Assembly: GCF_020342435.1 (NCBI RefSeq)
Contig: NZ_CP080504.1
Span: 87,698-151,697 of the forward strand
Direction of reading: 5' to 3'
Source of the DNA: Candidatus Vallotiella sp. (ex Adelges kitamiensis)
GTDB lineage: Bacteria > Pseudomonadota > Gammaproteobacteria > Burkholderiales > Burkholderiaceae
DNA: 64,000 nucleotides
Position 1 is the first letter of the stretch. Every line of letters starts with the position of its first letter. Position numbers and translations under genes: made by a program. This document shows, piece after piece, positions 9,836-20,007 of this stretch. Below the pieces are notes generated by a model. That model had not been told where the DNA came from, did no database searches, and saw only the letters and a program-made list of their open reading frames with translations.

Positions 9836-11127
9836 GCCGTGTTCGTTGGAACGTAGTAAGGCTCGTAGGACGATGTATGATGCCGTATAGCGCTTCTATC
9901 ACAGCTTTGTCGCGCCCATTAGGGATAGCCGCCGGTAATAATGTCAGAAACGGCTACGCGTTAAGCTCGTGTGTTCGAGATCACGACTACACTCTACTCT
10001 GGTCAACAATCGCATTGTTGTCACTCGGACTTATCATGGTGTATTCAGCTTCAATTGCTCTACCCAACTCGCCTAAATACTCGACCTATACACCATACCA
10101 CTTTCTTGTTCGGCACGTTGCATCCTTGATAAGTGGTATTCTCGGAGCATTAGTGGCATTCCGAATTCCAGTTAAGATCTGGGACAGGTACGCATTGCGG
10201 ATTTTTCTTATCGCGTTACTATTATTGGTGCTCGTATTAATACCTTACTTTGGAAAGGGCGTGAATGGTGCACGCCGCTGGATTCCTCTAGTTATCACCA
10301 ATATACAGCCGTCGGAAATTATGAAGCTAGCAGTAACGATTTATACTGCTAATTATACTGTTCGAAAACAGGAGTACATGCGCCAATTTATAAAAGGATT
10401 TCTACCAATGGCGCTCGCAGTTGGAGTAGTCGGCGCACTGCTATTGCTCGAGCCTGATATGGGAGCTTTTATAGTAATTGTAAGCATCTCGATGGGTGTA
10501 TTGTTCTTAGGGGGGGTATGTGCACGCTTATTCGGCGGTCTAACACTGACGATTATTGGTACATTTAGTATTTTAGTTTGGGTTTCTCCCTGGCGGCGCG
10601 AGCGTATCTTTGCGTACTTAAATCCATGGGATGATCGCTATTCGCAAGGTAAATCATATCAGCTCACTCATTCGCTTATCGCATTTGGAAGAGGTGAATG
10701 GTTTGGGGTTGGTCTAGGAGGTGGCCTTGAGAAGCTCAATTATTTGCCTGAAGCACATACTGACTTTATTCTTGCAGTAATTGGCGAAGAGCTTGGTTTT
10801 ATGGGCGTAGTCGTCATAATTCTGCTGTTTTATTGGATTATACGGCGAGCAGTAGAAATTGGCCGCCAAGCGCTTGCACTTGATCATACTTTTTCGGGAT
10901 TAGTCGCAAAAGGAATCGGCCTATGGATTGGTATACAAACGTTTATAAATATAAGCGTGAACCTTGGTCTTCTGCCAACTAAAGGATTAACACTGCCGCT
11001 AGTCAGCTATGGTGGCTCCGGAATTTTGCTCAACTGCATGGCAGTGGGACTCCTAATGCGTATAGATTATGAGAATCGAGTACTGATGCGCGGAGGGCAA
11101 GCATGTGCGCCCATACGCTGCTTGTGA
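9832..11127 (+). CDS. ftsW: Septal peptidoglycan glycosyltransferase FtsW
   Basis: SEDS-family integral membrane polymerase that extends glycan strands at the septum with FtsI. 431 residues: a long hydrophilic N-terminus of about 55 residues, as in Burkholderia, then about ten membrane spans. The SEDS motifs [35 protein letters not shown] and PLVSYGGSG are all present. The start ATG overlaps the murD stop. The C-terminus runs 25 nt into murG. A G7 tract is at 10510-10516. Confidence 0.97.
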   Translation: MSRVRWNVVRLVGRCMMPYSASITALSRPLGIAAGNNVRNGYALSSCVRDHDYTLLWSTIALLSLGLIMVYSASIALPNSPKYSTYTPYHFLVRHVASLISGILGALVAFRIPVKIWDRYALRIFLIALLLLVLVLIPYFGKGVNGARRWIPLVITNIQPSEIMKLAVTIYTANYTVRKQEYMRQFIKGFLPMALAVGVVGALLLLEPDMGAFIVIVSISMGVLFLGGVCARLFGGLTLTIIGTFSILVWVSPWRRERIFAYLNPWDDRYSQGKSYQLTHSLIAFGRGEWFGVGLGGGLEKLNYLPEAHTDFILAVIGEELGFMGVVVIILLFYWIIRRAVEIGRQALALDHTFSGLVAKGIGLWIGIQTFINISVNLGLLPTKGLTLPLVSYGGSGILLNCMAVGLLMRIDYENRVLMRGGQACAPIRCL

Positions 11128-12212
11128 TGGCAGGCGGTACCGGCGGCCATATTTTCCCGGGACTAGTGGTAGCGCAGCATATGCGCGCAAAAGGTTGGCG
11201 AGTCGTATGGCTCGGCAATCCAGATGGAATGGAAGCAGTGCTGGTACCTAAGTATGGCAACATTCCAGTTGAGTTTGTCCATTTTGGCGGCGTACGTGGC
11301 AAAGGTATTTCCAAAAATATATGCTTGCCATTGAACCTACTGCGTGCATGCTTAGAAAGTCGAGCGGTGCTTAGCCGAGTACGGCCTGATGTTGTGCTCG
11401 GTATGGGGGGGCATATCACGTTTCCAGCTGGTTTAATATCGGTACTCACTCGTATTCCGATAGTGCTGCATGAGCAAAATTCAGTTACAGGCTTAGCTAA
11501 TAAACTGTTAGCTAATTTTACCCGCCATGTGCTAGTTGCTTTTCCAAATGCGCTGCCTGATGCACGCTGGGTCGGAAACCCAATCCGCCCGGAGTTAGCT
11601 TTGGCGTCGCCGCCCGAAGTGCGATACACAGAGCGCACTGGTCCATTACGTATTCTGGTAATCGGTGGTAGCCTTGGTGCCGCAGCACTTAATAAAATAG
11701 TGCCAGGCGCCTTAGCGTTATTTGATCCATCTCAGCGTCCTCATGTTGTACATCAGTCCGGCATTAAGCACATCGAAGTATTACGTGCGCATTACGCGGA
11801 GGTGGGACTAGTACAAGGTAACGGTATTGAGCTGGTTGCATTTATCGAGAACATGGCGCATGCCTATGCTGAAGCTGACCTTGTAATTTGTCGCTCCGGT
11901 GCGATGACCGTATCAGAAATCGCCGCTGTAGGTGTCGCAGCGCTGTTCGTACCATTTCCGTTCGCTGTAGACAATCATCAGACTTCGAATGCGGAATTTC
12001 TTGTTGCGCATCATGCGGCGTGTGTAATGCAACAAAATGAATTATCGGTTGAGAAACTTGCAAACTGGATCGGAAAGCAAACGCGCGGGTCGCTTGCGCG
12101 GGTCGCAATCTGCGCAAAGGGACTAGCTAAATTCGGAGCTGCCGAGTCCATCGCACAAGTATGTGCATCGCTTATCACTCGCAATATAGCATCTAAATCG
12201 GATAATGCGTGA
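11103..12212 (+). CDS. murG: Lipid II synthase MurG
   Basis: Peripheral membrane glycosyltransferase that adds GlcNAc to lipid I. 369 residues. The GT-B fold signature GGTGGH is near the N-terminus (residues 11-16), a second loop GGSLGA lies mid-protein, and the donor-binding [15 protein letters not shown] and DNHQTSNAE blocks follow. The start lies inside ftsW, so translation is probably coupled. A G7 tract is at 11405-11411. Confidence 0.97.
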   Translation: MCAHTLLVMAGGTGGHIFPGLVVAQHMRAKGWRVVWLGNPDGMEAVLVPKYGNIPVEFVHFGGVRGKGISKNICLPLNLLRACLESRAVLSRVRPDVVLGMGGHITFPAGLISVLTRIPIVLHEQNSVTGLANKLLANFTRHVLVAFPNALPDARWVGNPIRPELALASPPEVRYTERTGPLRILVIGGSLGAAALNKIVPGALALFDPSQRPHVVHQSGIKHIEVLRAHYAEVGLVQGNGIELVAFIENMAHAYAEADLVICRSGAMTVSEIAAVGVAALFVPFPFAVDNHQTSNAEFLVAHHAACVMQQNELSVEKLANWIGKQTRGSLARVAICAKGLAKFGAAESIAQVCASLITRNIASKSDNA

Positions 12213-12232
12213 TCCAGTTTATAGGGAAAGCA

Positions 12233-13624
12233 ATGAAACATATTGTCAAGCATATTCACTTTGTTGGGATTGGTGGTTCTGGGATGAGCGGAATCGCTGA
12301 AGTGCTGCTTAACTTAGGTTATCGGGTTAGTGGCTCGGATATAAATAGATCGGTTATCACTGAGCGATTGAGCGGGCTCAGCGCCCATATTAAGTGCGGT
12401 CACAACGCGCGATATATTGACGGCGCGGATGCAGTTGTTATCTCCGCAGCAGTATGCTCTGACAACCCAGAAGTGTTAGAAGCACGTCGCAGGCATATTC
12501 CAGTCGTGCCGCGCGGCGCTATGCTCGCTGAGCTGATGCGACTTAAGCAGGGTATAGCGATTTCTGGAACACATGGCAAAACTACAACTACTGGTCTTGT
12601 GGCAAGCGTGCTAGCGGCCGGTGGACTAGATCCAACTTTTGTGATCGGGGGACATTTAATCAGTGCGGAGGCAAATGCACGAGTCGGTACGGGTGATTTC
12701 ATCGTAGCTGAGGCTGATGAGTCAGATGCATCATTTCTTAACTTATTTCCGGTAATTGAAGTCATTACAAGCATCGATGCTGACCATATGCATACTTATG
12801 GCTATGACTTCACTCGGCTCAAACAGGCGTTTATTGAATTTACTTATCATCTACCATTTTATGGTATCGCAGTTTTATGTATAGATGACCCGAATGTGCG
12901 CGATATTTTACCGTTCGTATCTAAGCCAATCATCCGTTATGGATTTGCACAGGAATCGGATGTACGCGCAACACAAGTTTGCCCTAGAGAGGGACGAATG
13001 CATTTTACGGTTCATCGTGTTGATGCGCAACCATTAGATATCCTTCTGAATTTGCCTGGCATGCACAATGTGCAAAATGCGCTTGCGGCTATTGCGATTG
13101 CTACTAAGCTAGAGGTAGCTGATGTCGATATCCAGTCGGCGCTAGCTGAATTCAACGGTGTGAGCCGGCGTTTCCAGTGCTATGGTGAAATAACACTCAC
13201 GCATGGCGGTACTTATTTACTGATCGATGATTATGGCCATCATCCTGCTGAGATGGCAGCCACAATCGACGCTGCGCGAAGTGCATTTCCAGATCGGCGG
13301 TTGATTCTCGTATTTCAGCTACACCGTTACACACGTACGCGTGATTGTTTCGAGGACTTTGTTAGGGTACTTTCTACGGTTGACACACTCGTTTTAACTG
13401 AAGTTTATGCTGCTGGTGAAACACCTATTATAGCCGCAGACGGGCGCACGCTAGCGCGCGCTATTCGCCTAGCCGGTAAGATTAAGCCAATGTTTGTCGA
13501 CAGCATTAAAGAAATTCCGGAGATATTAGAAGAAGTGGTCTCTGACGGCGACATCGTTATGACAATGGGCGCAGGCTCAATTGAAGAAGTACCTATGCAG
13601 CTTATACAAGCGCAAAAGGTGTGA
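12233..13624 (+). CDS. murC: UDP-MurNAc:L-alanine ligase MurC
   Basis: First amino-acid ligase of the peptidoglycan pathway. I place the start at ATG 12233 ([15 protein letters not shown]), which matches the family start, has AGGGAAAG just upstream, and gives 463 residues; GTG 12209, overlapping the murG stop, would add eight residues. UDP-binding GIGGSGMSG, ATPase [10 protein letters not shown] and EADESDASF are present, and [10 protein letters not shown] lies in the ligase domain. It abuts ddlB. Confidence 0.97.
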   Translation: MKHIVKHIHFVGIGGSGMSGIAEVLLNLGYRVSGSDINRSVITERLSGLSAHIKCGHNARYIDGADAVVISAAVCSDNPEVLEARRRHIPVVPRGAMLAELMRLKQGIAISGTHGKTTTTGLVASVLAAGGLDPTFVIGGHLISAEANARVGTGDFIVAEADESDASFLNLFPVIEVITSIDADHMHTYGYDFTRLKQAFIEFTYHLPFYGIAVLCIDDPNVRDILPFVSKPIIRYGFAQESDVRATQVCPREGRMHFTVHRVDAQPLDILLNLPGMHNVQNALAAIAIATKLEVADVDIQSALAEFNGVSRRFQCYGEITLTHGGTYLLIDDYGHHPAEMAATIDAARSAFPDRRLILVFQLHRYTRTRDCFEDFVRVLSTVDTLVLTEVYAAGETPIIAADGRTLARAIRLAGKIKPMFVDSIKEIPEILEEVVSDGDIVMTMGAGSIEEVPMQLIQAQKV

Positions 13625-13626
13625 TA

Positions 13627-14568
13627 ATGCCCGTGATCGATCCCAAAAAATTCGGTAAGGTAGCAGTTCTCTATGGTGGTGAGTCATCAGAGTGCGACGT
13701 ATCACTCGTATCTGGTCTGTTAGTCTACAATAGACTACGTGATATTGGTGTAGAGGCACACTTATTCGATCCAAAAAATCGGCCTTTATCGGCTCTTATA
13801 GATGAACGATTCGTGCGTGCATTTATTGCATTACATGGCGGATATGGTGAAAATGGCCAGATTCAGGCAGCCCTTGATTTTTACGGGATCCAATATACTG
13901 GTCCAGGTGTTCTCGGATCGGCTCTGGGTATGGATAAGTTCCGCACCAAATTGATTTGGCAACAGGTTGGAATTCCAACGCCGCCATTCGATATGGTATT
14001 GCGAGGTGATGATTATAATACGCGGGCAGGGCAGATTATCTCAAAACTCGGGTTACCATTGTTTGTTAAGCCAGCTACTGAAGGATCAAGTATTTCGGTA
14101 ATCAAGGTTAGAGCGACCGATAACTTGCCGTACGCACTGGCACAGGCCGCGCAGCATGATCCGGTTGTATTGGTAGAAAAGAGTATCGAGGGTGGTGGTG
14201 AATATACCGCGTGCGTTGCCGGCTCCCTTCAGTTGCCACTGATTCGGATCGTGCCGGCTGGTGAGTTCTACGATTACCATGCGAAATACATTTCTAACGA
14301 TACCCAGTACCGAATCCCATGTGGATTGAGTGATGCAAAAGAGCGGTGGCTGACGAAGCTCGCCCGGCGTGCGTTCGAAATCCTAGCTTGCCCCCAATGG
14401 GGACGTGCTGACTTTATGCTTGATAGCGATGGAAACCCATATTTTTTAGAAATTAATACTGCACCTGGTATGACCGATCACTCATTGTTACCGAAGGCCG
14501 CGCATGCAGCTGGCATCACGTATAGTGAACTACTCATGAATGTGCTTACACTTACGCTTAAGGATTAA
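13627..14568 (+). CDS. ddlB: D-alanine:D-alanine ligase DdlB
   Basis: ATP-grasp enzyme making the D-Ala-D-Ala dipeptide used by MurF. 313 residues from ATG 13627, chosen because AAAGG at 13615-13619 is well spaced from it and the start [12 protein letters not shown] aligns with Burkholderia; GTG 13621 is too close. The first substrate loop reads [11 protein letters not shown] where the family has GGxSAEREVSL: the catalytic-site Glu (E15 in E. coli DdlB) is kept but its neighbours Arg and Glu became Cys and Asp. The ATP-grasp blocks [13 protein letters not shown] and [11 protein letters not shown] are intact. Confidence 0.95.
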   Translation: MPVIDPKKFGKVAVLYGGESSECDVSLVSGLLVYNRLRDIGVEAHLFDPKNRPLSALIDERFVRAFIALHGGYGENGQIQAALDFYGIQYTGPGVLGSALGMDKFRTKLIWQQVGIPTPPFDMVLRGDDYNTRAGQIISKLGLPLFVKPATEGSSISVIKVRATDNLPYALAQAAQHDPVVLVEKSIEGGGEYTACVAGSLQLPLIRIVPAGEFYDYHAKYISNDTQYRIPCGLSDAKERWLTKLARRAFEILACPQWGRADFMLDSDGNPYFLEINTAPGMTDHSLLPKAAHAAGITYSELLMNVLTLTLKD

Positions 14569-14583
14569 CGTCTAGCCACCGAC

Positions 14584-15339
14584 ATGTGGAATAATCCGCG
14601 CCAGCTCAACATAATTGCGAGCACATTGTATGTTGCACTGCTGGCGATCGCGCTCGCCAGTGCCGGTCTATGGCTGCTGCAAAGGCCGATTTTTGCGTTG
14701 CGTACACTGCTAATCGACGGCGATATTCAGCATATTAACCAACTGATAGTGCGCAAAAGGGTGCTGCATAAGATACGCGGTAACTTCTTCACACTAAACT
14801 TAGACAGTGTACGTGTTGCATTCGAGCAAATCCCATGGGTGCGCTATGTGAGTGTTCGCCGCGTATGGCCAAATGCACTAATAGTCATGCTTGAAGAATA
14901 TAAGCCCTTAGGTACATGGGGAAGAAATCAGTTTGTTAGTATTGATGGCAAAGTCTTTACGGCCAACGAAACCAATGACAAACTGCCTATGTTTTCTGGG
15001 CCGATAGGTTCAGCACCAAATGTTGTAGCCCGATATTACGATTTCCAAAAATGGTTCAGTCCGATAGGTGCAAAACTAGAAAAAGTTACGTTATCTCCAT
15101 GCTACGCTTGGACTATTAAGCTAACTAATGGCATGCAGATAGAACTGGGCCGCGAACATAACAAGGATACGCTATCCAGTCGTGCGAGAAGGCTCTTGGT
15201 AGCATGGCCAATGCTTACACAACACTGGGGTAATAATATTAAATATATAGATCTGCGGTATCCGAACGGGTTTGCAATTCGCGCCATAGGAATGCGCTTT
15301 ATTTCCGACGACCCGAAGGCAAAGAAGCTACACCCATAA
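14584..15339 (+). CDS. ftsQ: Cell division protein FtsQ
   Basis: Bitopic divisome protein that holds FtsL and FtsB. 251 residues: cytoplasmic N-terminus, one membrane span at about 13-33, a POTRA domain starting IFALRTLLIDGD, and the FtsQ/DivIB domain with WVRYVSVRRVWPNALIV and a C-terminal YIDLRYPNGFAIR block. It follows ddlB after 15 nt and precedes ftsA after 35 nt. Confidence 0.95.
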   Translation: MWNNPRQLNIIASTLYVALLAIALASAGLWLLQRPIFALRTLLIDGDIQHINQLIVRKRVLHKIRGNFFTLNLDSVRVAFEQIPWVRYVSVRRVWPNALIVMLEEYKPLGTWGRNQFVSIDGKVFTANETNDKLPMFSGPIGSAPNVVARYYDFQKWFSPIGAKLEKVTLSPCYAWTIKLTNGMQIELGREHNKDTLSSRARRLLVAWPMLTQHWGNNIKYIDLRYPNGFAIRAIGMRFISDDPKAKKLHP

Positions 15340-15374
15340 GGCAATGAACAGAAAACACTCGCAATTGACATGCT

Positions 15375-16610
15375 ATGAGCAAAGACTATAAGGATCTGCT
15401 AGTTGCCCTCGACATCGGGACGTCGAAGGTAGTGGCTGTTGTTACCGAGTTAAATGGCGAGGGCCGCTATGAGGTGATTGGACTCGGGCAAAGCGACTCA
15501 AAAGGTCTAAAGAAGGGAGTGGTTATTAATATTGAGGCGACAGTTCAGTCAATCCGGAACGCACTAGATGAAGCTGAACTAATGGCCGACTGCAAAATTA
15601 CTAATGTGTTTACTGGTATTGCTGGCAGCCATATCCGTAGCTTTAATTCAAGCGGTATAGTAGCAATTAAGGATAAAGAAGTCACACAAGTAGACGTTGC
15701 GCGTGTAATTGAAACGGCGAAGGCGATTAATATTCCAACAGATCAGCAAGTGCTGCACATCCTAACACAGGAATTTATAATCGACGGACAAGAGGACGTG
15801 CGCGAGCCAATTAGCATGAGCGGCACTCGTTTAGAAGTGAAAGTGCACATCGTAACAGGCGCTATCTCTGCTGCTCAAAATATTGTTAAATGTGTACGTT
15901 GCTGTGGGCTGCGGGTTAATGACCTAATCTTGCAACCGCTAGCGTCGAGTTTGGCCATTCTAACAGAAGATGAGAAAGAGCTAGGTGTTGTGCTGGTTGA
16001 TATAGGCGGTGGAACTACTGATGTCGCAATCTTTAGCAAAGGTGCAATCCGTCATACAGCAGTGATTCCCATCGCAGGCGATCAAATTACTAGTGACATT
16101 GCAATAGCATTGCGCACGCCAACACCTTCTGCGGAAGAGATCAAAGTATCCTACGGAATCGCTAAGCAGGAACTAGCGGATCCGGATGAAATGATCGAGA
16201 TGCCGCCGGGTCTAGGCGATCGAGTCCCACGGGTTCTATCTCGACAAGCTCTAGCAGTAGTAATTGAGGCGCGAATAGAGGAGCTATTTTTATTGGTCCA
16301 GAAAGTTGTGCACGAGTCTGGTTATGAGAATCTAATTAGATCTGGCGTAGTATTAACTGGTGGAGCAGCAATGATGACCGGCATAGTTGAACTTGGAGAG
16401 AATATCTTTCTGAAGCCAGTACGTCTCGGCGTACCCCAATATTCTGGCGGCCTGGCAGACGTAGTGCGTAACCCTCGCTATTCAACTGCGATAGGTCTAG
16501 TGGTAGAAGGGCATTCACAGCTCATGCGCGGGCGCAAGATAGCTGCGCAGTCTGGTTCTGCAGCACAGGTGTGGACCAGGATGAAAGACTGGTTCCTAGG
16601 CAATTTTTAA
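15375..16610 (+). CDS. ftsA: Cell division protein FtsA
   Basis: Actin-like ATPase tethering FtsZ filaments to the membrane. 411 residues. Phosphate-1 loop LVALDIGTSKV at the N-terminus, VLVDIGGGTTDVAIF and the adenosine loop VLTGGAAMM are present, and a C-terminal amphipathic tail (QVWTRMKDWFLGNF) fits the membrane-targeting helix. A 108-nt spacer separates it from ftsZ and contains a GAAATT-cttt-AATTTC hairpin at 16653-16668. Confidence 0.97.
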   Translation: MSKDYKDLLVALDIGTSKVVAVVTELNGEGRYEVIGLGQSDSKGLKKGVVINIEATVQSIRNALDEAELMADCKITNVFTGIAGSHIRSFNSSGIVAIKDKEVTQVDVARVIETAKAINIPTDQQVLHILTQEFIIDGQEDVREPISMSGTRLEVKVHIVTGAISAAQNIVKCVRCCGLRVNDLILQPLASSLAILTEDEKELGVVLVDIGGGTTDVAIFSKGAIRHTAVIPIAGDQITSDIAIALRTPTPSAEEIKVSYGIAKQELADPDEMIEMPPGLGDRVPRVLSRQALAVVIEARIEELFLLVQKVVHESGYENLIRSGVVLTGGAAMMTGIVELGENIFLKPVRLGVPQYSGGLADVVRNPRYSTAIGLVVEGHSQLMRGRKIAAQSGSAAQVWTRMKDWFLGNF

Positions 16611-16718
16611 AGTTATTTCGCAACAGAAAAGAGATAGTCAACGTAGAGTGACGAAATTCTTTAATTTCACTACCGCGTAAAGCAGAGCGAAATAACTTAA
16701 TACTTGACAGAGGCATTA

Positions 16719-17885
16719 ATGAAATTCGAAATGCTAGAAACCGAAACCAACAGCACGATCATCAAGGTCGTTGGGATTGGTGGCGCTGGCGGCAATGCTG
16801 TCCAGCACATGATAAACCGCGGTGTGCAGGGCGTCGATTTCATCGTGATGAATACCGATGCTCAAGCGCTAAGCCGGTCTAAGGCTTCATCTGTAATTCA
16901 ACTTGGCAAGACTGGTTTAGGCGCCGGAGCAAAACCCGACATGGGGCATGCTGCTGCGGAGGAGGCACGCGAGAGAATTTCCGATGTTCTATGTGGCGCA
17001 CATATGGTATTTATTACCGCGGGTATGGGTGGTGGAACAGGCACCGGTGCCGCGCCCGTAGTCGCTCAAATTGCTAAAGAGTTAGGAATTCTAACGGTCG
17101 GCGTTGTCAGTAAGCCATTTGAGTTTGAGGGTAGTAAGCGTATGCGCACTGCTGAGACGGGCGCCCAGGATCTTGAGTCACATGTCGACTCGTTAATTGT
17201 TGTACTTAACGACAAGCTATTCGATGTGATGGGTGATGATGCTGAGATGGACAAGTGTTTTCAGTGCGCGGATGATGTGTTACATAATGCAGTAGCCGGC
17301 ATTGCTGAGATTATTAATGTCGATGGGCTTGTAAACGTAGATTTCGAGGATGTCAAAACCGTAATGGGGGAGCAAGGCAAAGCGATGATGGGCACTGCAA
17401 CGGTCGCTGGCGGCGAGAGAGCGCGGTTAGCAGCTGAACAAGCCGTAGCTAGCCCACTACTCGAGGGCGTAGACTTATCCGGAGCGCGCGGCGTGCTAGT
17501 TAATATTACATCAAGCCGCACGCTACGCCTCTCGGAAACTCGCGAGGTGATGAATACAATCAAGAGTTACGCGGCCGAGGATGCGACAGTGATTTTCGGC
17601 GCAGTATACGATGACACCATGGGCGATGCGTTGCGAGTAACTGTAGTAGCGACGGGTCTTGGCCGCGGCGCCGCTAAACGGCAGCCGTCTGCACCAATGA
17701 CGTTGCTCCGCACTGGCACAGATAATCATCGGATCTCTGCACCGCCAACTGACTATGGTGCACTAGATTCATTAACAGTAAAGCGCAGCTCAAAAGAAAC
17801 CGCTGCGTCACATGTGCAGGCATTACAAGAGAAAGGTGTGGATACTTACGATATACCAGCGTTCTTACGTAAGCAAGCCTGCTGA
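16719..17885 (+). CDS. ftsZ: Cell division GTPase FtsZ
   Basis: Tubulin-like GTPase forming the Z-ring. The start is ATG 16719 ([10 protein letters not shown]), giving 388 residues, with AGAGG at 16709-16713 as Shine-Dalgarno; the TTG at 16704 is upstream of the family start. The nucleotide-binding [11 protein letters not shown], the tubulin signature GGGTGTG and the T7 loop [11 protein letters not shown] are present. The C-terminal peptide [12 protein letters not shown], which binds FtsA, is intact after a shorter than usual linker. Confidence 0.98.
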   Translation: MKFEMLETETNSTIIKVVGIGGAGGNAVQHMINRGVQGVDFIVMNTDAQALSRSKASSVIQLGKTGLGAGAKPDMGHAAAEEARERISDVLCGAHMVFITAGMGGGTGTGAAPVVAQIAKELGILTVGVVSKPFEFEGSKRMRTAETGAQDLESHVDSLIVVLNDKLFDVMGDDAEMDKCFQCADDVLHNAVAGIAEIINVDGLVNVDFEDVKTVMGEQGKAMMGTATVAGGERARLAAEQAVASPLLEGVDLSGARGVLVNITSSRTLRLSETREVMNTIKSYAAEDATVIFGAVYDDTMGDALRVTVVATGLGRGAAKRQPSAPMTLLRTGTDNHRISAPPTDYGALDSLTVKRSSKETAASHVQALQEKGVDTYDIPAFLRKQAC

Positions 17886-18239
17886 CAGCCTATATGACGT
17901 AGAGATGCTAACTAGACACGTCTACCTAGTATCTGGCAAGATATATGCCACACTACTATCTATCGTAGAGTTTTCAGTCGAAAATACTATACCTAGAATA
18001 GGTTTGTTGTTGAGAAAGACTTACTTTGATGCTAGTACAATATTGTGTACTGCTACTATCACATACCCTAGTGCCTAAACAGCGCTTTCCACCTATCGGA
18101 TGGCTTTGTCATATATTTAATATAGACATTTTAATCATGGTAAATAGCTTCACACTGATTGATAAGACCCAAATTTGTAAGTCGCGTATCATAAGAACCG
18201 TAAGTTTAAAAATTTAAATAACCCTTTAAAGTCAAGACG
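17886..18239 (+). other. Spacer, nothing recognised
   Basis: 354 bases of AT-rich sequence with stops in all frames apart from short chance frames. I could not match either strand to a known gene and see no clear terminator for the dcw operon. Confidence 0.6.
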
Positions 18240-19157
18240 ATGTTAAAGCAGCGGACCATTAAATCGATCGTGAAGGCGGTTGGCATTGGCCTGCACTCCG
18301 GGCGCAAGGTCGAGGTAACGCTTCAGCCTGCTGCTGCTAATACTGGAATTGTGTTTTGTCGCACAGACTTAGCTGTTCCAGTTAATATCCCGACTAGCGT
18401 GACATCCATCAGTGACACACACCTCGCCTCGGTTCTAGAAAAAGATGGTACGAAAATATCAACCGTCGAGCACTTAATGTCTGCTTGCGCGGGGCTTGGA
18501 ATCGATAATCTGTATGTAGGAGTGACGGCTGAAGAAGTTCCAATCATGGATGGTAGCGCATCGTCGTTTGTATTTCTGCTCCAGTCAGCTGGAATTAATG
18601 AACAAGCTGCTGCTAAGCGGTTTATCAAAGTTACGCAGCCCGTTGAGGTGCGTGATGGCGATAAATTAGCTCGGTTAGAGCCACACTTCGGTTTCAAGTT
18701 AAAGTTCACGATTGACTTTCATCACCCGGCAGTAGATAAGACCGGGCAAGAATTAGAGGTAGATTTTGCTGATATATCTTATGTACGCGAGATCGCACGA
18801 GCTCGTACATTCGGCTTCATGCACGAAGTTGAAATGATGCGGGAATTAGGATTAGTTCAAGGTGGAAGCATGGATAACGCGATTGTGCTTGATGAATACC
18901 GCGTGTTAAATAACGATGGCCTACGCTATGATAATGAGTTTGTAAAGCATAAAATGCTAGACGCAATCGGAGACTTGTACGTAGTCGGCCATCCATTGTT
19001 GGCGTCGTATATTGCGTATAAGTCTGGTCACAGCTTGAACAATGCGTTGTTGTATGAATTGCTTGCTCGCAGGGACGCATATGAAGTTGTTACATTTTCG
19101 GACCAGAGAGCAGCCCCACGCGGTTTTACCTATGATCTTCAAACCGAGTTTTCCTAA
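18240..19157 (+). CDS. lpxC: UDP-3-O-acyl-GlcNAc deacetylase LpxC
   Basis: Zinc amidase for the committed step of lipid A synthesis, so the cell probably still makes an outer membrane. 305 residues, family length. Zinc ligands are visible: H78 in [14 protein letters not shown], and H237 and D241 in [10 protein letters not shown]. The catalytic Glu lies in the following EVPIMDGSA and a conserved His in [10 protein letters not shown]. The ATG start follows GTCAAGACG. Confidence 0.97.
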   Translation: MLKQRTIKSIVKAVGIGLHSGRKVEVTLQPAAANTGIVFCRTDLAVPVNIPTSVTSISDTHLASVLEKDGTKISTVEHLMSACAGLGIDNLYVGVTAEEVPIMDGSASSFVFLLQSAGINEQAAAKRFIKVTQPVEVRDGDKLARLEPHFGFKLKFTIDFHHPAVDKTGQELEVDFADISYVREIARARTFGFMHEVEMMRELGLVQGGSMDNAIVLDEYRVLNNDGLRYDNEFVKHKMLDAIGDLYVVGHPLLASYIAYKSGHSLNNALLYELLARRDAYEVVTFSDQRAAPRGFTYDLQTEFS

Positions 19158-19272
19158 TGATGCTTCGCTGTGTGATACAGAATACAGAAGAAAATAGGAT
19201 GAGCACATGCACTAACGACTGGCGCCTTTTTAGAAAACCTGCTTTTCGATCTACTGTAATTAAAAACAGATC

Positions 19273-19710
19273 TCATTGGGGAGGATGCCACGCATGTCGT
19301 CGTGCCATACGATCAATAGCCTGCCGTAGTGGAGAAACCTCTAGTGCGTTGACTAACTGATGCAGACAATACACGCCAGCTGATGAAACCCGAGCCATTT
19401 TAACCTTTACCCCAGAAGCATGTGCCTGGGGGCGAACGCGAATTTTGATCTCCAATAGCTCAAAACCGTGTTGCTGTAGCTTAGCCAGTACCGTTGGCGC
19501 TAGATGACGAAAGCGAGCGGCTAAGGCACTGTGAGCTACAAAAATAGTAAGTACTCGACTTTTAATTGGCGAGGCGTATACATAGCTAACTAAATAACTG
19601 GGTAGCACAGCTCTCAGCGCTGATTCTAGATACGTAACTTGTTGTACGCCAGCTTGAAGTGCCTCTAACTCGGCGCTGGATGTTATTAATTCAGTGAACG
19701 GCTTAAGCAT
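19273..19710 (-). CDS. DciA-like protein (DUF721)
   Basis: 145-residue protein on the minus strand between lpxC and secA, where Burkholderia carries a DUF721 gene. The family includes DciA, which helps load the replicative helicase DnaB. The body VTYLESALRAVLPSYL...ASPIKSRVLTIFVAHSALAARFRHLAPTVL matches the DUF721 core of strands and helices. DciA proper has an N-terminal KH-like domain, so function here is an inference. It converges on lpxC with about 115 nt between stops. Confidence 0.8.
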   Translation of the reverse strand: MLKPFTELITSSAELEALQAGVQQVTYLESALRAVLPSYLVSYVYASPIKSRVLTIFVAHSALAARFRHLAPTVLAKLQQHGFELLEIKIRVRPQAHASGVKVKMARVSSAGVYCLHQLVNALEVSPLRQAIDRMARRHAWHPPQ

Positions 19711-20007
19711 AAACCTCTTACCCGATAAGGGGGTAGCACGAATAGCTGTTTATTATATAGGGGAGTGATAGATCACAACCGTTTAGAAGTTAACGTAACT
19801 ATATTATGGCAGACTTTAGAAGCTAACCTTAGACAATATTGCATTGCTAGTTAATATAGGTTGATAACTAAGCACACTAAGGTCGGTAGTATGTTTTCGG
19901 CATGCTAAGATAATACACTTGAATCTAGTAAACATAGCCGTTAAACCGCCGTGCACTAACGGGCCGCGCCGATCCGGCGCTGCGTATCACCTCGAGATCC
20001 CGATCTG

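Noticed and set aside
17812-18217. Two short frames after ftsZ as small genes
   Set aside because: One overlaps the ftsZ C-terminal peptide region in another frame; neither has a ribosome site or a recognisable sequence.
19861-19892. TTGATA ... TAGTAT as a secA promoter
   Set aside because: Spacer of 20 bases is outside the usual 16-18 and the -10 is poor.
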